Program-made: the position numbers and the translations under genes
Notes under the pieces: model-generated
The model's input: only the letters and a program-made list of their open reading frames with translations
What the model was told of the DNA's origin: nothing
Database searches by the model: none
Origin: Maribacter sp. PR1
GTDB taxonomy: Bacteria > Bacteroidota > Bacteroidia > Flavobacteriales > Flavobacteriaceae
Assembly: GCF_028464145.1 (NCBI RefSeq)
Contig: NZ_JAQPCG010000001.1
Coordinates: 310,001 to 374,000, forward strand
Direction: 5' to 3'
DNA length: 64,000 nt
Part shown: positions 1-10,700 of the stretch, in pieces
How positions within the stretch are numbered: the first letter of the stretch is position 1
Layout: each line of letters opens with the position of its first letter

Positions 1-384
1 TTAAAAATCCCATTTCATAAAACCATCCTTATAGACGTCAAAAATATAGTTTCCTTCCACCAACAATATAAAGGCCAAATACAAGACAAGGAATACCGGA
101 GTCCAAACAATAGCCCTTCTTAAGGCACTTTTCTCATCCCGTAAATGCATAAAATCCCATGCAATATAATATGCCTTAACCAAGGTTAGGATGATAAATA
201 TCCAGTTTAAAAGCTTCATTCCCAAAACAAGGGTATTCGTCAGTATCGCTGGTTTGAAAATACCCAAAATAACTTCAATTGCCGTTACTATAGTAAGAAA
301 CACCAAAACACCCCAAATCTTTTGGGTGTTGGATTTAAACTTCAACAGTCCTCTAAAAATCTCTAATTTATGTCCGTGTGCCAT
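1..384 (-). CDS. Cytochrome c oxidase subunit IV family protein
   Basis: A 127-residue membrane protein with three hydrophobic helices (about residues 25-45, 50-72 and 92-112). It matches the small prokaryotic COX4 family, which packs against the oxidase core in the inner membrane and carries no redox centre. Its position, last in a ctaB / subunit III / subunit III / subunit IV run and 34 bp after the preceding gene, supports this strongly. The ATG follows an AT-rich tract and the stop codon is the first triplet of the window, so the gene is complete. The assignment rests on size, topology and neighbours, because the family has few invariant residues. Confidence 0.85.
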   Translation of the reverse strand: MAHGHKLEIFRGLLKFKSNTQKIWGVLVFLTIVTAIEVILGIFKPAILTNTLVLGMKLLNWIFIILTLVKAYYIAWDFMHLRDEKSALRRAIVWTPVFLVLYLAFILLVEGNYIFDVYKDGFMKWDF

Positions 385-418
385 ATTTTTTATCTAATCT
401 TTTTCTAGAAATATAATT

Positions 419-1393
419 TTAAACCAAATAGAAGAATGTGAATACAAAAACCCATACCAAATCCACAAAGTGCCAATACAACCCTACCTTTTCAACCATT
501 TCGTAATGACCTCGTCTTTCGTAAGTGCCGAGAACGACATTAAAGAATATAATCAGGTTAATAACTACCCCAGAAAATACGTGGAAACCGTGAAAACCAG
601 TAATAAAGAAAAAGAAGTCCGCAAACAAACGACTACCATATTCATTATGGATTAGGTTCGCTCCTTCGACAACTTGGGAAGCATTTGCCAATTTATTTAA
701 AGATTCTTGTCTGCTTAAAACCGTTTTTTCACCTTCTTCATTAATGGTTTCAGTTTGTATCACCACATTTGGATTGGCTTTAAATCCTTCCATCACCTCG
801 TTCACCGTATACGTTGGCAAGGTCGACTCACCATAATACCAAATACCATTACTTTCCTCGTGTGCAACCCTTTCATCAGCAATAGTTTTGGCAAATTCGT
901 CCAAGGCAACCCTGTCACCAGTCTCGGCATCTACAAACTGTAATATTCTTCCTCCTTTTGTCTCGATTGCTCCATAATCACCACTAATAAAAGTAGCCCA
1001 TTCCCAGGCCTGAGAACCAACGAATATCGCACCACCAATTATGGTTGCAAACATGTACCAGATGACCGCATTTTTCTTCATTCTATGACCGGCATCCACT
1101 GCCAATACCATAGTAACGGAAGACATTATCAATATAAAGGTCATAAAGGCCACATATATCATAGGATAGTTACCGTGGAAAAAGGGAACGTGTGTAAAAA
1201 CTTCATCGGCAATTGGCCAAGTCTCCATAAACTTGAATCGTGAAAAACCGTACGCCGCCAAAAAACCGGAAAAAGTAATTGCATCTGAAACCAGGAAAAA
1301 CCACATCATTAATTTACCGTAGCTAGCGCCCAAAGGCCTATTGCCACCTCCCCAAACGCTTCCTTTAATTTCCGTTGTAACCGTAGTATCCAT
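419..1393 (-). CDS. Cytochrome c oxidase subunit III with a large soluble insertion
   Basis: 324 residues of the heme-copper oxidase subunit III family, an integral membrane subunit without metal centres that stabilises subunit I. Hydrophobic helices lie at about 28-50, 77-100, 108-128, 255-285 and at the C-terminus. The C-terminal GLYWHFVDLVWVFVF segment is the family signature. Between the helix ending near residue 137 and the one starting near 253 sits a charged soluble insertion of roughly 115 residues, which ordinary subunit III proteins lack. It follows a second, shorter subunit III gene on the same strand, 98 bp away. Both are probably part of the aa3 oxidase whose subunits I and II lie at 21773-24769. 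Confidence 0.92.
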   Translation of the reverse strand: MDTTVTTEIKGSVWGGGNRPLGASYGKLMMWFFLVSDAITFSGFLAAYGFSRFKFMETWPIADEVFTHVPFFHGNYPMIYVAFMTFILIMSSVTMVLAVDAGHRMKKNAVIWYMFATIIGGAIFVGSQAWEWATFISGDYGAIETKGGRILQFVDAETGDRVALDEFAKTIADERVAHEESNGIWYYGESTLPTYTVNEVMEGFKANPNVVIQTETINEEGEKTVLSRQESLNKLANASQVVEGANLIHNEYGSRLFADFFFFITGFHGFHVFSGVVINLIIFFNVVLGTYERRGHYEMVEKVGLYWHFVDLVWVFVFTFFYLV

Positions 1394-1491
1394 AGAGTAA
1401 TTTATCGTTTTAATAAAACTTTAGCAAATTTACATTTTTTTCAATTATATAAAAGCTGAATTTTAGTCAAAACTATTTTTGTTTCAAATTA

Positions 1492-2073
1492 TTACTTTAC
1501 AAAGGTCATAAATAACAAAAGGTAAATCCATAAAATGTCTAAAAAATGCCAAAAAGTTGCACCCAAGGTTACCCCTAAGTATTCTTCTTTAGAATATCTT
1601 CCGTTGTATTGTTTATAAAGGACGACCAAAAGGGAAATCAACCCTGCAAGAACATGTACGATATGCACCATGGCAATCAAAAAGACATAGGATAATTTCA
1701 CATTACTAGTAGGTCCAGTAAAATAATATCCTTGTGCTACCATTTGGGAGAACCCATTGAACTGAAAGAGTATAAAAGCTAACCCCAAAATCAGGGTGAC
1801 TACCAACCATGTTGTGCCCATTTTTTGATTACCTTCCTTAACCGATTTTTTTGCATGAATATAAGCGAAACTGCTGGCTATTATAATTGCCGTGCTTATG
1901 TAAAAAGAATTGGGTAGTTCTAGACTACTTATCCAATCTTCACGAGAGCTACTTACAATATATGCACTAGTCCATCCTGCAAAACCCATAAGTAAGCTCA
2001 CAATCCCAAACCAAAGCATCATTTTCTTTGAGCGATCGTTCTTCTCCTTCTCCGTACCTCTTGTTAAATCCAT
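1492..2073 (-). CDS. Cytochrome c oxidase subunit III family protein (short paralogue)
   Basis: 193 residues with five hydrophobic helices and the family C-terminus TFWHFLDILWIYLLLF, which parallels the WHFVDLVWVF motif of the neighbouring 324-residue subunit III. It lacks that protein's soluble insertion and has the usual five-helix size of bacterial subunit III. It begins 6 bp after ctaB, so the two are almost certainly co-transcribed. Two tandem subunit III genes are common in Flavobacteriia. Which of them occupies which site in the oxidase cannot be told from sequence. Confidence 0.9.
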   Translation of the reverse strand: MDLTRGTEKEKNDRSKKMMLWFGIVSLLMGFAGWTSAYIVSSSREDWISSLELPNSFYISTAIIIASSFAYIHAKKSVKEGNQKMGTTWLVVTLILGLAFILFQFNGFSQMVAQGYYFTGPTSNVKLSYVFLIAMVHIVHVLAGLISLLVVLYKQYNGRYSKEEYLGVTLGATFWHFLDILWIYLLLFMTFVK

Positions 2074-2079
2074 ATTCGA

Positions 2080-2979
2080 TTAAATATATTTATCTACTAC
2101 GTATATTATTTGCATAAGCGTAATATAACTTACACTGGCAAGCATTAATTTTCTCGCTGAAATCGTATCCCTTTGGGCGTATAGCCTAAATGCAAAAAAT
2201 AACATTACACCTCCCATTAATAGAATTATGATTGCAGCAGGTATGGAAAGTGTCAATCTTCCAGTAATGCCAAATGCCGGTAAGATTGAAATTACCATCA
2301 TCCATATCGTGTACATTATAATTTGCAACGCGGTACCGGAATCTTTTTTTCCTGTTGGAAGCATTTTAAATCCTCCACTTTTGTAATCATCGTGCAACAT
2401 CCAACCCAAGGCCCAAAAATGCGGAAACTGCCAAAAAAACTGAATCATGAAAAGTGTTCCGGGCTCAATACCAAATTCGTTGGTCGCGGCTACCCAGCCC
2501 AACATGAACGGAATAGCCCCGGGAAATGCCCCTACAAATACAGATAACGGTGTTTTGGTTTTTAAAGGCGTGTAAACGCTAGTGTATAAGAAAATGGAAA
2601 TAGCCCCAAACATGGCTGTCTTAGGGTTTAAAAAATACAAGGTTACTACTCCAAGAACCGTAAGAGAAATAGCTATGAACATAGCCGTTGAAACAGACAT
2701 TCTCCCAGAAGGAATCGGTCTATTTCTCGTCCTTTTCATCAGGGCATCCAAATCCTTCTCGATAATTTGATTGAAGGCATTACTTGCCCCGACCATACAA
2801 TAACCTCCAAAGCCCAATAACAAAATTGAGGTAAGACTGATTTCGTAAGCCCCCAAGAAGTATCCTGCGATTGAAGAAAAAACTACACTAACCGCCAGTC
2901 TTACTTTAGTAATCTCTTTAAAATCAGCAAAAATCAATGCAAATGTCTTGTCTTTTGCCATACCGATAGCGGTCTTCAT
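2080..2979 (-). CDS. ctaB: Protoheme IX farnesyltransferase (heme O synthase)
   Basis: A 299-residue UbiA-type prenyltransferase that attaches a farnesyl group to heme B to give heme O, the precursor of the heme A in the oxidase encoded here. It has about nine membrane helices. The first Asp-rich motif, NQIIEKDLDALMKRTRNRP, is the N-x3-D-x2-M-x-R-T-x2-R-P signature of the family, and YTPLKTKTPLSVFVGAFPGA and the second motif around LHDDYKSGG are also present. It heads the ctaB-coxIII-coxIII-coxIV block and has a good promoter 23-53 bp upstream. An internal Met at residue 7 (base 2961) is an alternative start. Confidence 0.96.
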   Translation of the reverse strand: MKTAIGMAKDKTFALIFADFKEITKVRLAVSVVFSSIAGYFLGAYEISLTSILLLGFGGYCMVGASNAFNQIIEKDLDALMKRTRNRPIPSGRMSVSTAMFIAISLTVLGVVTLYFLNPKTAMFGAISIFLYTSVYTPLKTKTPLSVFVGAFPGAIPFMLGWVAATNEFGIEPGTLFMIQFFWQFPHFWALGWMLHDDYKSGGFKMLPTGKKDSGTALQIIMYTIWMMVISILPAFGITGRLTLSIPAAIIILLMGGVMLFFAFRLYAQRDTISARKLMLASVSYITLMQIIYVVDKYI

Positions 2980-3001
2980 CCTTACTCAAAAAATTGGACT
3001 G

Positions 3002-3032
3002 CAAAGATAATCCGATGTAGATTGTTCTGCAA
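3002..3032 (-). promoter_or_regulatory. Bacteroidota-type promoter of the ctaB operon
   Basis: Read on the minus strand, TTG (3032-3030), a 20-base spacer, then TATCTTTG (3009-3002). This matches the -33/-7 pattern of the Bacteroidota housekeeping sigma factor. The expected transcription start lies near 2996, giving a leader of about 17 nt before the ctaB ATG. Confidence 0.68.
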
Positions 3033-3101
3033 CCTATTATATAGATTTTAAGTATAACTTAAATGAGAAATAAATCAGGGATAATCAAATTGACTACAAA
3101 T

Positions 3102-3134
3102 AAAAAGGTCCGAACATTAAGTTCGGACCTTTTT
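3102..3134 (-). terminator. Rho-independent terminator after the TonB-family gene
   Basis: A 14-bp inverted repeat with a 5-base loop: arms 3102-3115 and 3121-3134, GC-rich core GGTCCGAAC, flanked by A5 on one side and T5 on the other. It lies 21 bp beyond the stop codon of the TonB-family gene and upstream of the ctaB promoter, so it separates the two transcription units. Confidence 0.88.
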
Positions 3135-3154
3135 CTATAAATAATTAAATATAA

Positions 3155-3859
3155 TTACTGCAATTTAAAGTTGATTGGAATACTAAAAGGCACTCTTACC
3201 GCCCTACCCCTTTGCTTACCAGGAGTCATTTTTGGTAATTTCTCAATAATCCTCGCAGCTTCTTTTTCTAGGTTTTTGTCAGGCCCACGCATTCTAACAT
3301 TACCAATACTTCCATCTTTTTGTATAACGAACATGACACTAACCCTACCTTGAACTCCCATTTCCTGAGCAATTTCTGGATACCGGAAGTTTTTACTAAT
3401 ATGTTTTTGTATCATGGAATTGAAACACGCCCTTTTATCACTTTCGTTTTCACATCCAGGAAAAATAGGTACATCCTCAATAACAGCAAATGGAACATCC
3501 ACGTCTTCGACTTCTTCTTCGACTACAACATCTTCAACTTCAATAATTTCCTCTTCCTGACTGGTTTCAGTAGACTCGATTACAGTTTCCTCAACTTCTT
3601 CCTCGTCCTCCACAACTTCAATTATTTCAGGTGCAGCTGGTGGTGGTGGAGGTGGTGGAGTCTTTATCTGCTCCGTCATAGGAACTTCCTCATCTAATAA
3701 ATCATCCACGTTCATGGAGACATCATAGTTATTTACTTCATCGTACGTTTTCCATTCAAATGCCACATAGGTAAGTAACATAACGGCGAAGAGACCTATA
3801 ACAAAATATAAGCTGCTATTTTTCTTCAAATCCGCCTTTGGATTCTTTTTAGGTTCCAT
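3155..3859 (-). CDS. TonB family energy-transducing protein
   Basis: A 234-residue TonB-like protein. It has a short basic cytoplasmic N-terminus, one membrane helix at about residues 17-35, a proline run (seven Pro after KT) and then a very acidic Glu/Val-rich stretch (about 80-125) that would span the periplasm. The C-terminal TonB domain (about 145-234) contains RYPEIAQEMGVQGRVSVMFV and ends with VPFSIPINFKLQ. TonB couples the proton motive force to outer-membrane receptors such as the one at 51254-53671. No exbB or exbD is adjacent. It lies 62 bp after the VanZ-like gene and is followed by a strong terminator, so it is probably the last gene of that unit. Confidence 0.92.
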   Translation of the reverse strand: MEPKKNPKADLKKNSSLYFVIGLFAVMLLTYVAFEWKTYDEVNNYDVSMNVDDLLDEEVPMTEQIKTPPPPPPPAAPEIIEVVEDEEEVEETVIESTETSQEEEIIEVEDVVVEEEVEDVDVPFAVIEDVPIFPGCENESDKRACFNSMIQKHISKNFRYPEIAQEMGVQGRVSVMFVIQKDGSIGNVRMRGPDKNLEKEAARIIEKLPKMTPGKQRGRAVRVPFSIPINFKLQ

Positions 3860-3921
3860 ATATCATCATTTTAGTGATTGCTAATTTAATTAATTAATCC
3901 TTAAACATGCAATTAAAATTT

Positions 3922-4317
3922 TCATTTTAACGGCCAAACCCGATAAAATAATAGCCTAGTTAGTAAAAGACCTACAATTGCACCTAAAGAATTTGCCAAG
4001 ACATCGAAAACATCGCCCTGTCTATTTTCAGTAATACTATACTGTAACACCTCAATAATTATGCCATATAATATTGAAAATACGAGTACACCAAGACATA
4101 CATTTTTAATCTTAATCTTAGTACCTGAATATTCCATTACGGCATACGTGCCTGTTATTACCATCACAAAATAGAATACAAAATGAACCACTTTATCCGT
4201 GTTTGGAAAATCGAAAAATCCCCCGGTATCAATTCCTTTAAAAGAAAATAAGCTGGAAAAAGTGACAAACACCATCCAGCTTATAAATACTATTCTGAAG
4301 AAAAAAGATTTAAGCAC
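3922..4317 (-). CDS. VanZ family membrane protein
   Basis: A 131-residue protein with four membrane helices (about 5-22, 43-62, 75-95 and 108-125). The D-K-x-x-H-F-x-x-Y pattern ([10 protein letters not shown]) and [17 protein letters not shown] are typical of the VanZ-like family. Members include a teicoplanin-resistance protein, but most have no known function and resistance should not be inferred. The start overlaps the last 8 bases of gcvH in another frame, which implies translational coupling. Confidence 0.85.
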   Translation of the reverse strand: MLKSFFFRIVFISWMVFVTFSSLFSFKGIDTGGFFDFPNTDKVVHFVFYFVMVITGTYAVMEYSGTKIKIKNVCLGVLVFSILYGIIIEVLQYSITENRQGDVFDVLANSLGAIVGLLLTRLLFYRVWPLK

Positions 4318-4690
4318 CTACTAATTCTTTGTAGTCCGCATCACTAAGTAAATCTTCTACCTCATCCTGATTACTAATTTTCACCTTAACCATCCAACCT
4401 TCCCCATAAGGGTCAGTATTGACTTTTTCAGGTTCGTCTTCCAAGGATTCGTTAAACTCAACAATTTCACCGGACAAGGGCAAAAACAAATCAGAAACAG
4501 TTTTTACGGCTTCTACCGTTCCAAAAACCTCTTCCCTATTTAGAGTCTCGTCCAACGTATCCACCTCAACATATACGATATCCCCCAATTCTCCCTGGGC
4601 AAAATCGGTAATACCGATAATGGCCGTATCTCCTTCTATTCTAATCCATTCGTGATCTTTTGTATACTTTAATTCAGATGGTATATTCAT
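4310..4690 (-). CDS. gcvH: Glycine cleavage system H protein
   Basis: 126 residues from the ATG at 4690. The protein carries a lipoyl arm that shuttles the aminomethyl group between the P, T and L proteins of the glycine cleavage system. The lipoylated lysine is Lys63 in [12 protein letters not shown], and the start [12 protein letters not shown] and end [15 protein letters not shown] are classic for the family. A longer frame opens 14 codons upstream, but that segment overlaps the promoter and does not resemble H protein. No gcvP or gcvT is nearby. The gene sits between sprA and the VanZ-like gene, overlaps the latter, and has its own promoter. Confidence 0.97.
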   Translation of the reverse strand: MNIPSELKYTKDHEWIRIEGDTAIIGITDFAQGELGDIVYVEVDTLDETLNREEVFGTVEAVKTVSDLFLPLSGEIVEFNESLEDEPEKVNTDPYGEGWMVKVKISNQDEVEDLLSDADYKELVGA

Positions 4691-4711
4691 AGTCTTATTT
4701 TTGATAAGGCA

Positions 4712-4743
4712 CAAATGTAAATTATTCCCCAAAGGAATTCAAA
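4712..4743 (-). promoter_or_regulatory. Bacteroidota-type promoter of gcvH
   Basis: On the minus strand, TTG (4742-4740), a 20-base spacer, then TACATTTG (4719-4712), 22 bases upstream of the gcvH ATG. This allows gcvH and the genes after it to be expressed independently of sprA. Confidence 0.68.
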
Positions 4744-4778
4744 AAATACTTTTACTTCTTTAGTATGTTTATTTAAGA

Positions 4779-7700
4779 TTAGTTCCCAAAATTATACCGC
4801 AAGGTGAAACCTGCATTTACAGTGGTTTGTGGAAAAGCTGTAGAGACCGCAAACTGGGAGAAATTGTGGTCGTAAAAGAACAAAACATTTAATTGTTTGC
4901 TTAGCGCATAATCGGCACCAAACTTTATTGATAATAAGTTTTGCCCGGATGTAATTTGGTTATTGTCAATGTCCAAATTACGGATGATTGTAATATTATC
5001 TCTAAGACTTACATCTGCCTTTAAATTTAAATCCCCTTTCAACCTTGTTTTGTTACCGCCAATATTCGTTACGAACTGTACATCCTTTATTCTGTAACCT
5101 AGGCCTACGGTAAATTCTTTGCCATTGATTTCTGTCATTAAATTATTATCAAAACTTAAGGACAAAGCCCTATCTGTTCTTACTTCGGCCAAAACACTTA
5201 CGGAGTTCTGCATTTCAAAATCGACCCTTACTAAAGGATTGAACTGATCTGTAAGCACTACGTTATTAAGGATTAGGTCCGGTAACAAATCCCCATTTTC
5301 CGAATTTACAAGAGGTAGATTATCGTTTCGTAATTGTTCTTTCTCCAAATTGGTTTGAAATGAGTTGATACTGTAGGCAGATCTGTAGCCATGGCTCAAT
5401 GAAAAACGTTTGAATTTTTTCTTGAACCACTTGTTTTTCATTAAACCGGTGTATTTAATATTCCAATTGGGAATTGGAATTTGCCTGAAGACGTCTAAAT
5501 TTACCCTATTGGCATCCTGACCGGTATAAGCTGCGAAAAATGCTGGCAACAGGACTTCCTGCTGGGTCTTTCCATAACGCTGTGGAAAACCATCTTCGTC
5601 CAATGTCCCAGCTGATTGCCCTCTATCGGCAAGCAAACGATTTGCAATGGTTATCCTATTTTCCTTGAATTGTTGAAAGGTTTCTGAATCAAATTCATCA
5701 CTTTTACCAAAAGCGGTACCAATCATCATGGTGGATATACTGAAACTACCAAACTCATTCTGAAGACCCGTACTGCCGTTCAACAAGGCTTCCAAGTCAT
5801 AATTTTCCTGAATACTGCTGGAATACTGTCTATCGGCCACCAGATCAATAGTGATATCCTTTGTAGGTTGAGCAGTGGCTGTTATATTCAATTGTTTATT
5901 CGTTCTTCTAATAAACTGCTCGTTAAAATCAGGGAAAGCGGTCAACCAACCATTTCTGGCAGCTTCGAACCTTACATCTGCCTGACTACCAAAAACAAAA
6001 CCAAGTGTTGGTCGAGTTGTCCCGATAAAACCAATGGACTGCGTATATCCTGGAAGAACAGTTCCACTATTTTCGTTATAATTAATGTTTAACCGCTTGA
6101 CCATGGTGATAATATCCACCGCCGTATTAAATAGACCACTAGTTTTTGGCTTCACTTTATCTTGACCCTCCGCCGGAACACCGGCCTTATCCCTCCTGAT
6201 CGGACCTGTAGTTGCCGCCGTAGGGCTTTCTCTTTTCTTTAAACCGATAAGGTCGTAAAACTTTTGCATCGTCAACGAAGCAGTTAGGGCATGGGTGTTG
6301 GCGTTCTGCACCGTATTAATCTGTGCAGTGGGGTCACCTAAGGCATCCTGGGCCACCTCTGCCAAGGCATCTCCACCACGTTGCCAATCAAAATTACTGG
6401 TATAACTATATTGTGCATTGATAAAATCCAAAGCCGGAATTTTAGCAAAAGGGATTTCATAATTCAATTGCATTTGCTGTGAATGTCTATTAGGCTCACC
6501 TAAATCAAAGAAACCGTCCCAAAGGCCTAATGACTTATCAATATCCGAATCTGTGTTCCCATCTTCCTCAAAATAGTTACGGACAATATTATTGTTTGAA
6601 GTGGTCAAATTTAGTCGTAACGATTTGGTCAAATTATAGTTGATGGCATATTGCCAATTAAAAAGATAGTTTCTTTGTTGCAATTCCGGAAGTTCGAGTC
6701 TATCTACCCCTTCTTCACGTACATCCCTAAAGCGTTGCGCATTAAATTGCCTATTGATGTTTGAATTCACAGAAACACTGGCCGGTAGCAGGTTAAGATT
6801 TAATTCCTTCAACCATTGCCAATATTTTCCGGTAAATAAAGAATCCTTTTTTGCGAAAGGAGCCACCTCCACAGGATCAAAACTGTGGTTATAGACAAAG
6901 CCAGTGGTAACTGCTTGATCTCTGAGCTCTGCAATTTCAAAATCACGATGTTCCGTTTCGTTATAGGAATAATTAAAGGTGAAGTTTTCAACATCATAGA
7001 AATTAGCATCCGCTTCTTCGCCTCTATCCTTTCTAACCCCAATAAAGTTGATACTTGTTCTTTTAGTATAGTCTTCCGCCTGTTCCCTTATTTCCTCTGC
7101 TGCCTCTTGATCGGGAGCGGTATTAATTAAATCGTCCAGTTTCAAATCATCGTAGACAGGGTCGAATTCGGGGGTAATCAACTGCTCTGAAATTCCATAG
7201 TTAAACGGCAATTGAATACCCCATTTTTTTGGTAATAGCTGACCTACGTTAACATTGGTGACCACATCATATGAAGTGGCATCTTCCCTAGCTCTTTCGT
7301 TGGGCATTTGATCTATAGACCCAAATCCGGAAGTACTGGTACTACCTGTAGCGGTTACATTTGCAAAATCGGCAACATTGGCATCAACGGCAGCGATAGC
7401 CGCCCAGCCCCCATTATTATCCAACCCAGCCAAACGAAGTTCATTAAACCACACTTCACCTCTTGCCGGGAGAATATCTTGGTTTTTAATACCCACCATC
7501 ATACTTCTTATACTACCTAATGAAGGATTTCCCTTGATACCTATTCGTAACCTACCAGGGGTTCTATCGTCAAATTCATTTACCGGAAATACTTCGCCAT
7601 TTTCTACTTCGAAGAAACGTACTTCGCTTAAGTCTCCCCCTTGTATCCAAGAAGATTTTACCTTATTCAAATCACTTAAAGCAATTTCCATCTCGTTTGC

Positions 7701-10700
7701 TTCCGGCCAAATTTCACTTTCGGAAACCGCATTAAAAGAAGTAAATTGAAGCGGTAATTCTATTTGGTAATAGTTTTGGGTAAAATCTGTTCCAATCCTT
7801 AAGAAGCCTACCAGAGGTGTGGAACTATCCGCATAATCACTATCTACAATTTTCTCGGCATGCATAAACATCTTCAGTTTTTTGTACTGACGAATGTCCA
7901 CATTCAAGTTTTTAAAAACCCCCCTTGAATCTCTAGCCTCCAAACCTTCAACTAGCAATGATAATGACTGCTCGTTTTGCCTGATAATGGTATTATTATT
8001 ATTCAATTGTTCTCTAGCAACTCCTGGTGGCAATACATATGGGATGGGAATTCTTCCGCTATTTTCTTCGATATTAACCGTATTAACATCAAGGGTAGTT
8101 CCATCATCAGCTGGGTTGTCATCAATATCTGGATCCTGTAGTGTCTTAGTATAGGTTCTCCAATCTCCACGTACCAAATCCAGTGTTGCAAACCTCAATA
8201 CTGTTGGATTGGAAAATCCGGTCATATACATACGCATAAAGCTTATTGACCTAAAGTCCGTTATACCCCCGACCGCATCGGTAAAGTCACTTAACGGTAT
8301 TTTGTACTGTATCCACCTTCTGTTCAATTGAGCCCCGTTTGGTAATTCTGGCGTAACACCTTCTTTGATATCCGTGACATATTTATCATTGATGGTGGTG
8401 TTCGGTTTAATTTGAATACGGTATTCATAGTAGCTATTCACCGTATTCATCGTTAAATCGCGATCTATATCTTCAACATCGGGCAGTGTTGTGGAACCAC
8501 GATTTGTGTTGGTTACCTGTACGGGAGAGTTTCCATCTGGGTTGTTGAAATCTAAATAGCGCTCCAAAATTCCACCATCACGATTTAGGTAATATTGATA
8601 GTTATCCAAAGCTGGGTCGGATCCAGGGTTTGCATCATAAATAGCGGCCTCAGCCTCATCGTTTAAACCATCATACCCTATGTCCTGCAAGGACCTATTG
8701 GCCTCACTAGCATCAAATGCATAAACCAAAGATTGCGTGGCAGGCACTTCACCCCAGCTCGTGGGCGCGACAAAATCGTTACTATCCACACCTGGCAATC
8801 CATTTTCATATTGCTTTTTACCATCACGCAATACATCTTCGGAAATATTACCTAGGTTTAAAACAAGTTCACCCGAACTTGTTGCTTCTCCGTCTACGTA
8901 AGGATCCAATACCCAAAATTGGACAAACTCCACATTGGCCTGTTCAAAATTAGTACTGCTCAATGATCGCATAATTCCTCCCCATTTCTGATTTGGCTGC
9001 GTAACATCAAAATCCGGATTGTTGTTATAAGGGCCCTTTAAATCGGGGTAATAGGCAATATCCAAAGTTCCTTGTACCGTAGTCTGCCCTTGAGCGATAT
9101 CCACCTGTGGGAAAACCTCGTCAATAAAAACACGACGAGTAGGGTTCGTAGAAATATCATTGTCACTAATTGCGGAAGGTCTTTGGTTGGTATAAAAAAT
9201 TGGGTCAATGGTATACCAAGCCATTTTTGCACGCCCGTATCCATTTTCAAGGTTCGCTGGATCTTCGGGCGAACTACCTGATAATTGACCGCCCGGAGCA
9301 AACTCCAATGGTGTACTCGCTAAGGCCCACCCTAATGAACCCCTAATATCTATTAAAGCCTGTGCTCCCTCAAAATCATCGAGATAGGTTGTGGTTTCTC
9401 CTTGAAAGTCGGCATTTTTAGGCGAGTTAGGTTTTAACCAAGCCACCTCGGCACGAACTGAGACATTGGAGGGAACATCGGTATCTATGTTGGGAAGTTT
9501 GTTCACCATCCTTGTTAACCATGGAACTTCCGTTGAGAAGTTTCCATTTAATCCAAAAATAGTATTGTTAACTGGCTCTACTCCAAAATTGGATTTTTGG
9601 GTCAAGGGTCGCTCGTTAAGGTTTAGCAAAGTACCACCGAGCACAAAATTCTTATTGAACTGATGTTCCAAATTTACACCTGTAAACCTTCTAGTTTGCT
9701 GACCAAAAACAGCATTGTTTTCAACCGAAATATTGATAGGTGTATTAGAAGCCTCCAAACTAGGGTCCAAAATTTGCACTGTTCCCGCCTGATAATTGAC
9801 CGTGTAATCTATACCCTCTTGTAACTGTCTACCCCCTGCCGTTACCGTCACCGAACCTCTTGGCACATTAAAGGCCCCAATGGGAATCCCATTATTTCCT
9901 TCAGACTTGTACCTACCCTTTAAAAGAAACTTATTCTTTTCAGGGTCCTGTAATGCTGCTGCCTTGGTAGACTCGTACATATCCTTAAATACATACTTTT
10001 GCTGATTTTCGTTATAGCTAGCGGTGTTATCATATGTTCCACCATCTCCTAGGGTTTCGTAGAGGTATTCCCCAAAAGGCTCCACCTTGGTAAAAATGAT
10101 ACGTCCTCCTTGGATATCTACCGTTATCCCTGGATAAAAGTCGAAAAACCCGTCACCTCCAGGTTGCAGATCATTATAGACATTCAAGCGGTCTAGGTTA
10201 AAAACATCCAACAGGATACGTTCTTCCAAACCTTCTGGCCACCCACTACCCGGTCCTTCTATTACTGGGGTTATATAATTTCTAGGCGTAGGATCAGAAT
10301 ATAGAATATTCATTTTAAAGTCGTCCTCACTCAGCCTAAATGCCCCTGTAGCATATATATTTTTCATCATCAAATCCCAAATAGGATCACTGACATTCGT
10401 AATATTACTTTTTAAAAGCTTTAATACTAGAGTGTTGTTCTCAATTATTGGAGCGGCACCCCCAGAAACTGTTGTGGCATCCAAACCGCCATTGGCAAAT
10501 TCACCGACCTGATAAACTTCTCCGGCAAAGGTATATTGATAGGCAACCGCCAAGACCTCATCATTGCTCAAGCGCTGATTTAAGGATATGTATCCTAGCT
10601 GGGTATTAAAATCATAGTCCCTTCCCTGCTCTAACTTACGGGCATTTTCTAAAATAGCATAATCAAACCCCTGATCTGGAGTGTAATTATTTGCGAAGCT

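Noticed and set aside
3628..3665. Possible tandem repeat (GGTGGTGGAG-like) near 3640
   Set aside because: It is the codon run for seven prolines in the TonB-family protein, not an independent repeat element.
3922..4317. VanZ-like gene as a glycopeptide-resistance gene
   Set aside because: VanZ-like proteins are widespread with unknown roles; there is no van cluster here and the gene is coupled to gcvH.
4691..4732. 14-codon extension of GcvH
   Set aside because: The extra residues match no H protein, and the segment contains the -7 box of the gcvH promoter.
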